From Aurantimicrobium minutum (GTDB lineage Bacteria; Actinomycetota; Actinomycetes; Actinomycetales; Microbacteriaceae), in the NCBI RefSeq assembly GCF_029894165.1, contig NZ_JARXXU010000001.1, positions 558,001 to 622,000 on the forward strand: a stretch of 64,000 bases of DNA, given 5' to 3'. Under the pieces are notes generated by a model. The model did not search any database. It had not been told where the DNA came from and saw only the letters and a list, made by a program, of their open reading frames with translations. Each line of letters begins with the position of its first letter. The stretch's first letter is position 1. The translations under genes were made by a program, and so were the position numbers. Shown here in pieces: positions 54,051-62,952 of this stretch.

Positions 54051-54084
54051 CGAATATTGTAATACGATATTCGATTTCCGTCCA
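54051..54084 (-). promoter_or_regulatory. Leaderless-type promoter and operator of the toxin-antitoxin genes
   Basis: On the minus strand -35 TGGACG (54079-54084), a 17-base spacer, -10 TACAAT (54056-54061), then only 6 bases to the ATG at 54049, so transcription should begin at the start codon. The palindrome CGAATAT/ATATTCG (54051-54073) covers the -10. Confidence 0.7.
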
Positions 54085-54126
54085 GAGCATTCTGACTTTC
54101 ACGCTACGCCGGAAAATCATCAAGCC

Positions 54127-54666
54127 TTATCGTGGAGCTTCAGCCTTATAGATGCCTAGACGCATCCGGTAGTTCGCTGCGTTCTGGCGGACCTTCTCCT
54201 GCTCGTCGGGAGTGAGTTCCCTGCGCACCTTGGCAGGAACACCAGCGACCAGTGAGCCGGGAGGAACAATCATTCCTTCCAGCACCAGAGCGCCGGCAGC
54301 AACGAGAGAACCCTTACCGATTACGGCGCCGTTCATCACGGTGGCATGCATACCGATGAGGCAGTCATCTTCCACGGTGCAGCCGTGGATCACGGCGTTG
54401 TGGCCAACGGAGACGTTCTTGCCCAAGGTGAGGGGATAGCCAGTGTCGACGTGGCCACTGACGTTGTCCTGGATGTTGGAGCCCTCACCGATCACGATCG
54501 GTTCGTAGTCGCCACGCAGGACGGCATTGTACCAAATACCCACGTTGGCCTGCAGCGTCACGTCGCCGGCGATGCGGGCACCGGCGGCGATGTAGCACGA
54601 CTCATCAATAACGGGTGTGCCGAAGGTGGGTACTGAAATGATCTGGGCTGAATCCTGAGACGTCAT
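54127..54666 (-). CDS. Gamma-carbonic anhydrase family protein
   Basis: 179 aa left-handed beta-helix protein with hexapeptide repeats. The metal-binding His residues are in DNVSGHVDTG, VGHNAVIHGC, as in gamma-class carbonic anhydrases and YrdA/PaaY-type proteins. The N-terminal ESCYIAAGARIAGDV and EPIVIGEGSNIQDN are standard. It may hydrate CO2, but many members have no measured activity. It follows the glycosyltransferase gene on the same strand after 17 bases. Confidence 0.9.
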   Translation of the reverse strand: MTSQDSAQIISVPTFGTPVIDESCYIAAGARIAGDVTLQANVGIWYNAVLRGDYEPIVIGEGSNIQDNVSGHVDTGYPLTLGKNVSVGHNAVIHGCTVEDDCLIGMHATVMNGAVIGKGSLVAAGALVLEGMIVPPGSLVAGVPAKVRRELTPDEQEKVRQNAANYRMRLGIYKAEAPR

Positions 54667-54683
54667 GTTCTCAGCCTAGAACC

Positions 54684-56231
54684 CTAACGCCGGGGAGCGG
54701 GAGGGGCTTTGCTCCCAATTTCTGGAGCAGTTCGCGCAAACTTCCGTGCCGAGTTCGATGCCTGCCACTTCCGCAGTGCGCGCCACCACGCCGCGTGCTT
54801 GTGCTTCCATGCGGAGGAGAGTTCTTTTTCCCACAGTTTCAGCACGGCAGCATCGTTGAAGGACTGCACCGAGGCCATCGCTGCTCGGCGCATGACCGTG
54901 ACCTTTTCGGCAGGCATGGCCTGCAGCTCAGCGATGGCGGCCGCCATACTGGCGGTGTCGCCATCGGGGATGAGGAAACCATTAACGCGGTCACGAATGA
55001 TGCCGCTGGGACCATAGGGAATATCAAAGGCAATCGGAATACACCCTGCAGCCATTCCCTCCAGCAGCACCAGGGGAGTGCCCTCGGTCTCGGAGGTAAT
55101 CAGAATGAAGCTCGCGGTTTTCGTCTGCTCGAGAGCCGTGGTGCTGTAACCGTGCAGAGTGACAATGTCTTGTGCGGAGCTGGCCTGAATTTGTTGCTCA
55201 ACCCGGAGTCTGGTTTCGCCCTCGCCATAGACATCGAGGTGAAGATCTGACGTACCAGGGTGTGCGGCCGCGACAGCTTCGAGAGCGAGATGCACGCGCT
55301 TGCGGGGAACAAAGGCGGCCACCACGATGCCGGTGTTCACGGGCCGCTCCACCTGAATGCTGGTGGGGTCGGGAAGCGGAACTGAGTTGGGAATAACAAC
55401 CAGGTTGGGGCTGGCCCCCACGATGCTCGTCACGTCAGCCCTTTGTCGCTTCGTCAGGGTAGCGACGAGGTCAAAGGCAGCAATGCTCTCGATGCCGCGC
55501 TGCCGTGCTGCATACAGCACGGGGCGACCCTCTGGCGTGGTGCGCTCGATGTGTGCACCTTGGATGACGTGGACCGTGAGGGCATTTCTGCGGCGATAGC
55601 CCACGAACATTCCCACCGCGGTTTTACTATCCACGATGTAGGTGGTGGGAATAGTGCCGTACATGCGATCGAGTAGCCAGTGATAGAAATCGTTCGGGAA
55701 CTTCCATAGCTTCACCGGTGCTCCGGTGCTGTCACAGAGCACGATGCGGCGACCGCCCGTGACGCCGCGCTCGCGGAAATCCCGGCGGTCGCTGAGCATC
55801 AGCGTTCCGTCTTCACGGAAGTGATCCACCTGCAACACGGTGAGGTTGTCGGCGGCATAGCGGGTACGACTGAGTACCTGTCCTGCGCGTTCGGTGGTCT
55901 CGAAGTTCTCGGTATCCTCGAGGGGGCTGAACGCTGCATTCACTGCCGTGGAGGCGCCAGTTGTGCGGGCAGGAATGCTTTCGGTGCGCAGCCAATCCCA
56001 GACATTTCGCAGGGAAACATCGCCGATGAGGCGACCATTGGCCCGCAGTTCTTTCTCGACCTCGGCATAACCGGCGTAGTTATCGAAGGTCAATACGGTC
56101 ACGTGTCCAGCACCGGCCTGGCTCATGATGCCGGCGCGGTGGAGCAGGGTGATGGTGAGGCCACCGGATTCTGTGCGAATATCCCAGGCAACGCTGACAT
56201 AGTTCGAGGGGGGAAGCTGGGTTGAACTCAC
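54684..56231 (-). CDS. Glycosyltransferase family 4/TagE-like
   Basis: 515 aa cytoplasmic GT-B enzyme. Two Rossmann halves: the first ends near residue 260 (IQGAHIERTTPEG), and the second has the nucleotide-sugar site GEGETRLRVEQQI, EGTPLVLLEGMAAGCIPIAFDI with its E-x7-E type motif. Similar to TagE-like poly(glycerol-phosphate) alpha-glucosyltransferases, so wall teichoic acid or another envelope glycan is a possible acceptor; this is inference. A basic C-terminal tail is present. Confidence 0.8.
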   Translation of the reverse strand: MSSTQLPPSNYVSVAWDIRTESGGLTITLLHRAGIMSQAGAGHVTVLTFDNYAGYAEVEKELRANGRLIGDVSLRNVWDWLRTESIPARTTGASTAVNAAFSPLEDTENFETTERAGQVLSRTRYAADNLTVLQVDHFREDGTLMLSDRRDFRERGVTGGRRIVLCDSTGAPVKLWKFPNDFYHWLLDRMYGTIPTTYIVDSKTAVGMFVGYRRRNALTVHVIQGAHIERTTPEGRPVLYAARQRGIESIAAFDLVATLTKRQRADVTSIVGASPNLVVIPNSVPLPDPTSIQVERPVNTGIVVAAFVPRKRVHLALEAVAAAHPGTSDLHLDVYGEGETRLRVEQQIQASSAQDIVTLHGYSTTALEQTKTASFILITSETEGTPLVLLEGMAAGCIPIAFDIPYGPSGIIRDRVNGFLIPDGDTASMAAAIAELQAMPAEKVTVMRRAAMASVQSFNDAAVLKLWEKELSSAWKHKHAAWWRALRKWQASNSARKFARTAPEIGSKAPPAPRR

Positions 56232-56292
56232 CAGCTCATGCTACTTGTTCAGCATGAACTTTCTTCTCAGGCTGCTCTGCCAGAATGGAGCT

Positions 56293-57492
56293 ATGAAACG
56301 GGGAATTATTGCAGGCGTGCTGGCCGCCGTCCTGATCGGAACGATGGCGGGCTGTGCTCCAGAAGCGGCGCCCGTGGTGAAAGCAGCACCTACCCCGACA
56401 GCGACCCCCACTCCCACGCCCACCCGCAATCCAGGGGTGGGGCCGGAATGCCCCACTGATGAGTGCTTCTCCATTACCGCCACCGGAGACATGCTCTTCC
56501 ACGCAGGCCTCTGGAAGCCCGCAGTGATTCCCACCGACGCCCAGGGGCGCAACTATGACTTCATGCCTCTGCTCCAAGGACAGAGCGCATATCTGAACAA
56601 GGCAGACCTCGCGATCTGTCACCAGGAAACTCCGTTAGCTCAGGTGGGTGAAGCTCCCCAGGGCTACCCCATTTTTAACACCCCATGGGAACTCGCGGTG
56701 ACCACCAAGGCCTTGGGCTATGACGCCTGCACGACCGCCAGTAACCACACCGTCGACATGGGGTATGCCGGAGTAGTCCGGACGTTGGATGTGCTTGACC
56801 AGAACGGCCTCCAGCACACTGGTTCTTACCGTAGCCCCGAAGAAGCTGCGGGAGTTCTCATCATGGAGACCCCAGCCGGCAAGGTGGCCTTCATCGAACA
56901 CACCTTCTCCGTCAATGGCAATTACAACGAATTTGAGTGGCAAGTGAACTACCCCCTCGATGCGGATGTGATGATCGCTCGCGCCGCACAGGCACGTGCT
57001 GCCGGCGCCGATGTGGTCATCGGCGTGCAGCACGCCGGGACCGAATACTCCAGCGAGGCAGACATTCAACAAATCAACAATGCTCACGCCTTGATTGATA
57101 GTGGTCAATTCGACATGGTTTACGGCCACCACCCGCACTCAATCCAGCCCATGGAGTTCTATAACGGCAAGTGGATTGTCTACTCATTGGGGAACGGCAT
57201 TAGCGAGTCGTCGGGTGACTACCCCGTCAACAACGAATTCCTCATCATGCGTGCACAGTTCAGCAAGGCCCAAGATGGCACCTGGAGTGTGAGCGACATG
57301 GCCTGGGCTGCCGCGACCAATAAGCAAGAAGGCGTCTATCGCTGGTGCTCGGTTGCATCCGATGCACCTCAGGGCATCTGCCAGTCCCCAGAGTTTGATG
57401 CGGGAGTGCGCGAGCGCACCCGTGCAACCGTGAACGCCATGGGTGCCGAGGCAGCAGGTGCTCACGAATGGCTCGTCACGCAAGACAAGTAA
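56293..57492 (+). CDS. CapA-family (poly-gamma-glutamate synthesis-like) lipoprotein
   Basis: 399 aa from ATG 56293 (TGGAG 5 bases before). Signal peptide with lipobox MAGC (residues about 16-19), then a Pro/Thr linker. Calcineurin-like phosphoesterase fold of the PGA_cap/CapA family: ATGDMLFH near residue 60, DLAICHQETPLA, TTASNHTVDMG, VIGVQHAGTEYS and YGHHPHSIQPMEF. The family is linked to polyglutamate capsules but is widespread in actinobacteria without them; the true role is uncertain. Divergent from the glycosyltransferase. Confidence 0.85.
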   Translation: MKRGIIAGVLAAVLIGTMAGCAPEAAPVVKAAPTPTATPTPTPTRNPGVGPECPTDECFSITATGDMLFHAGLWKPAVIPTDAQGRNYDFMPLLQGQSAYLNKADLAICHQETPLAQVGEAPQGYPIFNTPWELAVTTKALGYDACTTASNHTVDMGYAGVVRTLDVLDQNGLQHTGSYRSPEEAAGVLIMETPAGKVAFIEHTFSVNGNYNEFEWQVNYPLDADVMIARAAQARAAGADVVIGVQHAGTEYSSEADIQQINNAHALIDSGQFDMVYGHHPHSIQPMEFYNGKWIVYSLGNGISESSGDYPVNNEFLIMRAQFSKAQDGTWSVSDMAWAAATNKQEGVYRWCSVASDAPQGICQSPEFDAGVRERTRATVNAMGAEAAGAHEWLVTQDK

Positions 57493-57559
57493 TACCCACT
57501 TTCGGGAATAGAACAGTCTCTCCGCGACTTGTCCCCTGTAGGGGACACAAGGGACGGTC

Positions 57560-58606
57560 ATGGAATTAGGGCTTTATAGCTTTGGCGATAGCAGTATCGA
57601 TCCCGCGACCGGTCGCTATGTTCCCGAGCACACCATTTACAAAAATCTGCTCGAGCGCATTCGTCTCGCAGATGAAGTGGGTCTGACCTCCTTTGGCGTG
57701 GGGGAACACCACCGCGTGGATTACCCGTTGTCTGCTCCGGTAACCGTGCTCGCCGCCGCTGCGTCCGTGACGTCACAGATCCGATTGGGATCTGCCGTCA
57801 CGGTGCTCCCCACCGATGACCCTGTTCGTGTCTTTGAGCAGTTCTCTAGTTTGGATTTGCTCTCGGATGGGCGTGCGGAAGTCACCCTCGGCACGGGTGC
57901 ATTTTTCGAGTCCTATGACCTCTATGGCCACGACCGCACGGGTGTCCAGTCGGAGTTCACCGAGAAACTGCACCTGCTCAGGCAGCTCAACCAGGGCGGT
58001 CAGATTTCCTGGCAAGGAAAGCACCGCCCGCCCATCGACGTTCCGGGAGTGTGGCCACGGCCGATGGACGGAGCACTGGATATGTGGGTCGCTACGGGGG
58101 CAATACCTGAATCCTCCACCCGTGCTGCCGAGCTGGGCTTCAGTGCGATCTATTCCTTCCTGGGTAATCCACCCGCTGCGAATGCTCACCTGGTTGATCA
58201 CTACCGTGCAGAAGCCGTGGCCGCTGGCCACGACCTTTCTCGGTTGAAGGTCGCCGTGGCTGGCCGGGGTCTCGTTTCCCGTGACTCTGTGCATGCCGCA
58301 GAGACCATGTATCGGCACTGGCTTCCCTCCGTTGTCAAAGCTTCAGAAGAACGCGGGCGTCCCATGCCGGACCGTGACCTGTACGAAGAGCAGTCCACGG
58401 GCATCGGCCCCATCATCGTGGGAACGCCCCACGAGGTGGCCGATCGCATCGAGGCCATTCACGACTCCCTTCACCACGATCGCCACATCCTGCACATGGA
58501 CATCGGTAACGTTCCCCACATCGATGTCATGCGGTCGATTGAACTGCTCGGCACTGAGGTTCTGCCTCAGCTGGCGCATCTCGGCAATGTGACGGCTCGC
58601 GTCTAG
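57560..58606 (+). CDS. LLM-class flavin-dependent oxidoreductase
   Basis: 348 aa luciferase-like monooxygenase fold, cytoplasmic, normally FMN or F420 dependent. Motifs: LGLYSFGD at the start, FGVGEHHRVDYPLSAP, IRLGSAVTVLPTDDPVRVFEQFSSLDLLSDGRAEVTLGTGAF (split around residue 90-110) and the C-terminal IIVGTPHEVADRIEAIH. The substrate is unknown. ATG 57560 has GGGAC upstream, a weak site. Single gene. Confidence 0.88.
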   Translation: MELGLYSFGDSSIDPATGRYVPEHTIYKNLLERIRLADEVGLTSFGVGEHHRVDYPLSAPVTVLAAAASVTSQIRLGSAVTVLPTDDPVRVFEQFSSLDLLSDGRAEVTLGTGAFFESYDLYGHDRTGVQSEFTEKLHLLRQLNQGGQISWQGKHRPPIDVPGVWPRPMDGALDMWVATGAIPESSTRAAELGFSAIYSFLGNPPAANAHLVDHYRAEAVAAGHDLSRLKVAVAGRGLVSRDSVHAAETMYRHWLPSVVKASEERGRPMPDRDLYEEQSTGIGPIIVGTPHEVADRIEAIHDSLHHDRHILHMDIGNVPHIDVMRSIELLGTEVLPQLAHLGNVTARV

Positions 58607-58683
58607 CCGAAGGCTTCTCAGGAAACACTCGGGTTACGCTTAAAACCTAACTTTTCCTCAATCGAAATGAGTGTGTTTCCCAG

Positions 58684-59388
58684 ATGGCTCAGTCATCATT
58701 TCTTTCCTCTTTGAAAAAAGCTTTTGGCGTTGGCGCTAAGAAGACCGGCGCGACCGCCGCTGTTGTCGTGGACAAGGTAGAGAACATCTCTACTGATGTT
58801 GCTTCAGCAACCAAGACTGCTGCAACCACCACCAAGAAGGTCACCGCAACCGTGACCAAGGATGCATCCAAGACCGCAACCTCCGTGAAGAAGGATCTCG
58901 CTCACGCAGCCGAGACCATCAAGAAGGATGCAGCAAAGACCACCGCAACGGTGAAGAAGACTGTTGCTGCAACCAAGAAGCCTGTTGCGAAGAAGCCTGT
59001 TGCGAAGAAGCCGGCAGCAAAGCCGGCAGCAAAGCCGGCAGCAAAGCCAGCGGCGAAGCCTGCTGCAAAGCCTGCAGTTGCCAAGGCTCCTGCCAAGTCG
59101 GCAGCTAAGCCTGCAGTCAAAGCAGCGCCCAAGGCTGCTGCAAAGCCCGCAGCAACTAAGGCACCTGCTGCAAAGGCACCTGCGAAGCCTGCTGCTAAAG
59201 CCCCTGCGAAGCCTGTAGCCAAGAAGCCTGTACCTAAGGCAGCTGCAAAGCCAGCAGTAACCAAAGCTCCTGCGAAGCCAGCAGCAGCGAAGGCAGCTCC
59301 CAAGGCAGCAGCGAAGCCTGCGGCTAAAGCACCAGCAAAGAAGCCAGCAGCTGCAAAGCCTGCTGTGAAAGCTCCTGCAAGTAAGTAG
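58684..59388 (+). CDS. Histone H1-like Lys/Ala/Pro-rich DNA-binding protein
   Basis: 234 aa. Short N-terminal part with SLKKAFGVGAKKTG, a Thr/Lys-rich segment of helical repeats (KTAATTTKKVTATVTKD), then about 140 residues of KPAAKPA/KAPAKPAAK repeats resembling eukaryotic H1 tails and the C-terminal tails of actinobacterial nucleoid proteins. DNA coding for the tail has a 12-base unit repeated in tandem near 59009. Likely a nucleoid or RNA-binding protein; no folded domain is evident. Followed by a TTCG-loop terminator. Confidence 0.75.
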   Translation: MAQSSFLSSLKKAFGVGAKKTGATAAVVVDKVENISTDVASATKTAATTTKKVTATVTKDASKTATSVKKDLAHAAETIKKDAAKTTATVKKTVAATKKPVAKKPVAKKPAAKPAAKPAAKPAAKPAAKPAVAKAPAKSAAKPAVKAAPKAAAKPAATKAPAAKAPAKPAAKAPAKPVAKKPVPKAAAKPAVTKAPAKPAAAKAAPKAAAKPAAKAPAKKPAAAKPAVKAPASK

Positions 59389-59403
59389 AACGTTAGTTAC
59401 AGA

Positions 59404-59431
59404 GAAACGGCACCCTTCGGGGTGCCGTTTC
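59404..59431 (+). terminator. Terminator after the H1-like gene
   Basis: GAAACGGCACCC (59404-59415), loop TTCG, GGGTGCCGTTTC (59420-59431), followed by TTGTTGTCT. Confidence 0.92.
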
Positions 59432-59496
59432 TTGTTGTCTGGGGAATACAGCCGGCTCGTTCCGAGTTATCGTGAGATGAACCTAAGGAGCAGCAC

Positions 59497-60480
59497 ATGC
59501 CCGCAGTAACCGCCGATACCTTCACGCTTCCCCACCTCTCGCCCGCAGTAGGTCGAGCACGTGCAGTGAAGTCAGTGACACGTGGACCACAGGCGTTCGA
59601 AGGTGACGGGTTCCCCGTCACCCGCGCATTCGCAGGGATTCCTTATCAAGACCTTGACCCTTTCATTCACATGGATCAGATGGGTGAGGTCGAATACGCA
59701 CCCTATGAACCTCGGGGAACGTCGTGGCACCCTCACCGAGGTTTCGAGACCTTCACCTACATGATTGATGGCACTTTCCAACACCAGGACAACCACGGTG
59801 GTGGCGGAATCATTGAAAATGGTGCCACTCAATACATGACTGCTGGTTCTGGCGTTCTGCACATCGAAACTCCACCCGACGAACTGGTCATGGCTGGCGG
59901 TTTCTTCCACGGTATTCAGCTCTGGATCAACCTGCCGTCGACCAAGAAGATGTCTGCACCCAACTACCAGAACCTTGCCGGTGGCGACGTGGAACTGATT
60001 TCCAGTCAGGACGGCGGAGCACTCATTCGTGTAATTGCTGGTGAAATTGATGGACATGTGGGACCGGGGAAGTCGCAGACCCCGATGACCATTGCCCACA
60101 TCACCCTGGCCCCGGGAGCTTCAGTGTCGATTCCCTGGAACCCTGAGTTCAACGCACTGGCCTATGCACTTGCCGGACAGGGCACCGTGGGTGAAGGCGA
60201 GCTGGGAGGAACTTCCGCACCGATCAGTGCCGGCATGCTCGCCGTGTTTGTGGACGGAGACCGTCTCGTTCTCACGGCAGACAGCATCCAAGATGCACGT
60301 AATGGCGCTTTTGATGTCCTGTTACTGGGAGGCCAGCCCATCAAAGAAACCGTGGTTGCCTACGGGCCCTTCGTGATGAATACCAAGGCAGAAGTGATTC
60401 AAGCCATGGATGACTTCAACTACGGGCGCTTTGGGCAAATCCCCGAGGATGCCCTCCAGCCTTTCCATCACCGACACTAA
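59497..60480 (+). CDS. Pirin family protein
   Basis: 327-aa double cupin. Metal-binding His in the N-terminal cupin: DPFIHMDQMGE, WHPHRGFETFTYMIDG and HQDNHGGGGIIENGATQYMTAGSGVLHIE. The C-terminal cupin spans about 190-290. Pirins bind iron and some act as quercetinases or regulators; the physiological substrate is unknown. ATG 59497 with AAGGAGC 5 bases before. Monocistronic. Confidence 0.93.
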   Translation: MPAVTADTFTLPHLSPAVGRARAVKSVTRGPQAFEGDGFPVTRAFAGIPYQDLDPFIHMDQMGEVEYAPYEPRGTSWHPHRGFETFTYMIDGTFQHQDNHGGGGIIENGATQYMTAGSGVLHIETPPDELVMAGGFFHGIQLWINLPSTKKMSAPNYQNLAGGDVELISSQDGGALIRVIAGEIDGHVGPGKSQTPMTIAHITLAPGASVSIPWNPEFNALAYALAGQGTVGEGELGGTSAPISAGMLAVFVDGDRLVLTADSIQDARNGAFDVLLLGGQPIKETVVAYGPFVMNTKAEVIQAMDDFNYGRFGQIPEDALQPFHHRH

Positions 60481-60535
60481 TTTCGCTGAGCAAGTAATTG
60501 GATAGTCCCGTAAGCTCTCACGCGAAAGGGGCAAC

Positions 60536-61177
60536 ATGACTGGCGCTGATATTCACCCTCACCAGGTCACTCGATTTTTGCTTTTCTTAGCTGTATTGGG
60601 GCCCGTCCAGTCCGTAGTGGGGTGGAGCTTGTCAGCCGCCCTCTGGCCTGGATATGACCCCATAGCCCAAACCATCAGTGAATTGGCATCACCTGAATCC
60701 CCGGTGAGGTATCTCCAATCAAGCTTTTTTATCCTTGGCGCACTCATCGACATCGTTGTCGCTCTGAGATTTACGGTGATAGCTTTACCTGCTCGAGTGT
60801 TGATATTTCTGGGCGGGCTAGCAACGATTGGTCTCACGATTTATCCCACCCCGCTGGTTGGAGTTTCTGAGCCTCACAGAGTTTTTGCCACAATTTCGTT
60901 TGTCATCTTTTCAGTGTGGCCCGTGTTTGGCATGCGGTTTAGTCGTGAATGGCCCCCCATCGTTCGACCGCTTGCTTCTATTGTCTCGACGCTCATTCTT
61001 GGAGCTATCGCAATCGGGTTTTTAGGCGTATGGACGAATCCCGACATCCACACTGCAGGCTTGTGGGAACGAGTAGTCACAACAAGTCAGGCCGTCTACC
61101 CAGCTCTCGTGATATTCCTGTCCTGGTGGTTTTTGAAACACCACAGCCGTAACCTGACCCGAGGCAACAAGGCTTGA
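60536..61177 (+). CDS. DUF998 family membrane protein
   Basis: 213 aa with about six membrane segments and the DUF998 pattern: YDPIAQTISELASPESPVR near residue 41 and LTIYPTPLVGVSEPHRVFATISFV (split at residue 110). Members are membrane proteins of unknown function, a few acting as hydrolase-like envelope proteins. ATG 60536 with AAAGGGGC upstream. Ends just before a good terminator. Confidence 0.82.
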   Translation: MTGADIHPHQVTRFLLFLAVLGPVQSVVGWSLSAALWPGYDPIAQTISELASPESPVRYLQSSFFILGALIDIVVALRFTVIALPARVLIFLGGLATIGLTIYPTPLVGVSEPHRVFATISFVIFSVWPVFGMRFSREWPPIVRPLASIVSTLILGAIAIGFLGVWTNPDIHTAGLWERVVTTSQAVYPALVIFLSWWFLKHHSRNLTRGNKA

Positions 61178-61182
61178 AACAC

Positions 61183-61212
61183 AGAATCCCTCACCAGGAG
61201 GTGAGGGATTCT
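61183..61212 (+). terminator. Terminator after the DUF998 gene
   Basis: AGAATCCCTCACC (61183-61195), loop AGGA, GGTGAGGGATTCT (61200-61212), then TGATG. Confidence 0.85.
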
Positions 61213-61219
61213 TGATGTG

Positions 61220-61293
61220 TAGGCCCCAAGGGGATCGAACCCTTGACCCTCGGATTAAAAGTCCGATGCTCTAACCAACTGAGCTAGAGGCCC
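61220..61293 (-). tRNA. tRNA-Lys (anticodon TTT)
   Basis: Cloverleaf on the minus strand: acceptor GGGCCTC with GGGGCCT, D arm TAGCTCAGTTGGTTAGAGC, anticodon stem CGGAC/ATCCG with the TTT anticodon in a CTTTTAA loop, T arm AAGGG-TTCGATC-CCCTT and discriminator A. CCA is not encoded. No tRNA-associated integrase or attachment repeat is visible beside it. Confidence 0.95.
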
Positions 61294-61341
61294 GCCGCAC
61301 ATAAAGTGCGCTTCTAGTTTAGAACAGAAGAGAGAGGGTTC

Positions 61342-62952
61342 TTATCGCCGAGAGCGAGATCTGGCGGTGACGGCCCAAAAGATGAGGCCGCTTCCAAAGA
61401 ACGCAACACTCAGGAGGCCTGTAGTCCACAGAACAGACCCGGTTGCGGGCAGGGTTGGCGCGGGCGTTGAGGAGGGCGAACTGGATGCAACCCAGCCATA
61501 GGTTCTGACGTAACTAGTGGCAGGGTTGTTGTTTGAAAGTGTTTGCCACCCATACGCAAAACCTTGACCAGTGAGGGCGTGAATAGAAACCGCACCCACA
61601 GTGATCGGAGAGCTGAGCCAGCTAGAAAGTGACCCCACACCTTGTGGCCAGGTCACGCCATTGTCTGTGCTCTCCGCGAAGCCGGTGGAGATTGTCGAGT
61701 TCACGTTTTGCACCAGTACCATCGCGACCGTTCCGTCGGGGCTCACAGCCAATTGGGGGTTGGTGTAGAACTGGCCTGTCCCAACAGGAGACACATCAAC
61801 AAGGGGTGTCCAGGATATGCCGGCGCCGGTCGACGTGGGAGTGGAAGAGGAGGAGGAAGAGGGAGAGGACGACGAGGAGGAAGAGGGGGACGGAGAGGGT
61901 GAAGCCGTCGGTGAGGAGTAGCTGCTTTGGATATAGGTATATCCGCCGGTGCCCATACTCCAGGCAGCTGAAATTCCGCCTTCGGGGGTCACTACCGCAG
62001 TAATCTCATTGGGGAAGGCGGCTGAGCTGATGCCGATGCCAACATCCCAAGTGAGTCCGGCGTCTGAACTTTTTTGAGCAGTGACGACAAAGTTTGGATT
62101 GGAGGCTGCATCAGGATCAGCCCACAAGACAACGAAGGCGCCAGTGGGCAAGGCCACCACTGCGGGAACCCTCGCTATGCCACCAATGGCGAAGCTGGTG
62201 AGAGTAGTCACGGTATTCCAGTTGGATGACCCCGCAACTTGGGTTTGTTTGGTTGAATCCGACGCAACCAGAATCCAGCTCACCACAACGGCGCCTTGTG
62301 AGTTGACCACGGGGGTCACGAACTGAGCATCTGAGCCTGTCGCAGAGAGGGTCTGACCCTGAGTCCAACTCTGTAGGGACGATGAACTGGTTCGAACGAG
62401 AGCTCGGTCGTGTGTGCCATCACTCTGCTGAAAACCCACAGCCACCTCAGAAACGCCAAAGGCTGCCAGGTGAGGTTTGGTGGCGGCATAGGCATTGCTG
62501 CCTGCGGTACTGATGGTCTGAGTTGTCGACCAACTCGCCCCGTTATCGCTGCTCGAGATCAGGCGGATTTGATTCACGGCAGATGGCCCGGAAGCTTCTG
62601 CCCAGGCAACGGCAAAATGACCGTTGTTGAGTCGCACGGCGGTTGCATCAGAACTGGCAATACCGCTGGCAGACAGCGCCACCGGGGAACTCCACGTTGC
62701 GCCACCGTCACTACTTCGTCGGGCCAGAACCGAATACACAGAATTCACTGTTTCGACGGTAATGGCGGTGAGAGATCCGTCACTTCCGCTCAGAAATTGA
62801 GGAGCTTGAGATGTTGTTGAGCCGGAAGCGTTCAGGACGGTCACGGGTGTCCAGCTGGCGGTTGCCGAAGCTGGCATCGCGAACGTCAGCACGAGCAGAG
62901 CGGCCCCCAACATTGTGGAGAATGTTCGAAGCACTGCATTTTTCACAGTCAT
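61342..62952 (-). CDS. Cell-wall-anchored Asp-box beta-propeller protein (sialidase-like)
   Basis: 536 aa. Signal peptide (LGAALLVLTFAMPASATA, residues 14-31). Several BNR/Asp-box repeats: SSDGGATWSSP, SSDNGASWSTT, SSDAGLTWDVG, STDNGVTWPQG, as in sialidase-fold beta-propellers. A Ser/Pro-rich linker interrupts near residue 350. The C-terminus is a sortase signal: LPATG near residue 503, a hydrophobic span and the basic tail RSRSRR. Sialidase catalytic residues were not found, so it is probably a ligand-binding surface protein. Its start overlaps the kinase stop by 4 bases. Confidence 0.8.
   Translation of the reverse strand: MTVKNAVLRTFSTMLGAALLVLTFAMPASATASWTPVTVLNASGSTTSQAPQFLSGSDGSLTAITVETVNSVYSVLARRSSDGGATWSSPVALSASGIASSDATAVRLNNGHFAVAWAEASGPSAVNQIRLISSSDNGASWSTTQTISTAGSNAYAATKPHLAAFGVSEVAVGFQQSDGTHDRALVRTSSSSLQSWTQGQTLSATGSDAQFVTPVVNSQGAVVVSWILVASDSTKQTQVAGSSNWNTVTTLTSFAIGGIARVPAVVALPTGAFVVLWADPDAASNPNFVVTAQKSSDAGLTWDVGIGISSAAFPNEITAVVTPEGGISAAWSMGTGGYTYIQSSYSSPTASPSPSPSSSSSSSPSSSSSSTPTSTGAGISWTPLVDVSPVGTGQFYTNPQLAVSPDGTVAMVLVQNVNSTISTGFAESTDNGVTWPQGVGSLSSWLSSPITVGAVSIHALTGQGFAYGWQTLSNNNPATSYVRTYGWVASSSPSSTPAPTLPATGSVLWTTGLLSVAFFGSGLIFWAVTARSRSRR

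Noticed and set aside
59009-59045. Tandem 12-base repeats as a CRISPR or regulatory array
   Set aside because: They are in frame and simply encode repeated AKPA units of the H1-like protein.
61220-61293. tRNA-Lys as the anchor of an integrated element
   Set aside because: No repeat of the tRNA end, no integrase and ordinary gene content on both sides.
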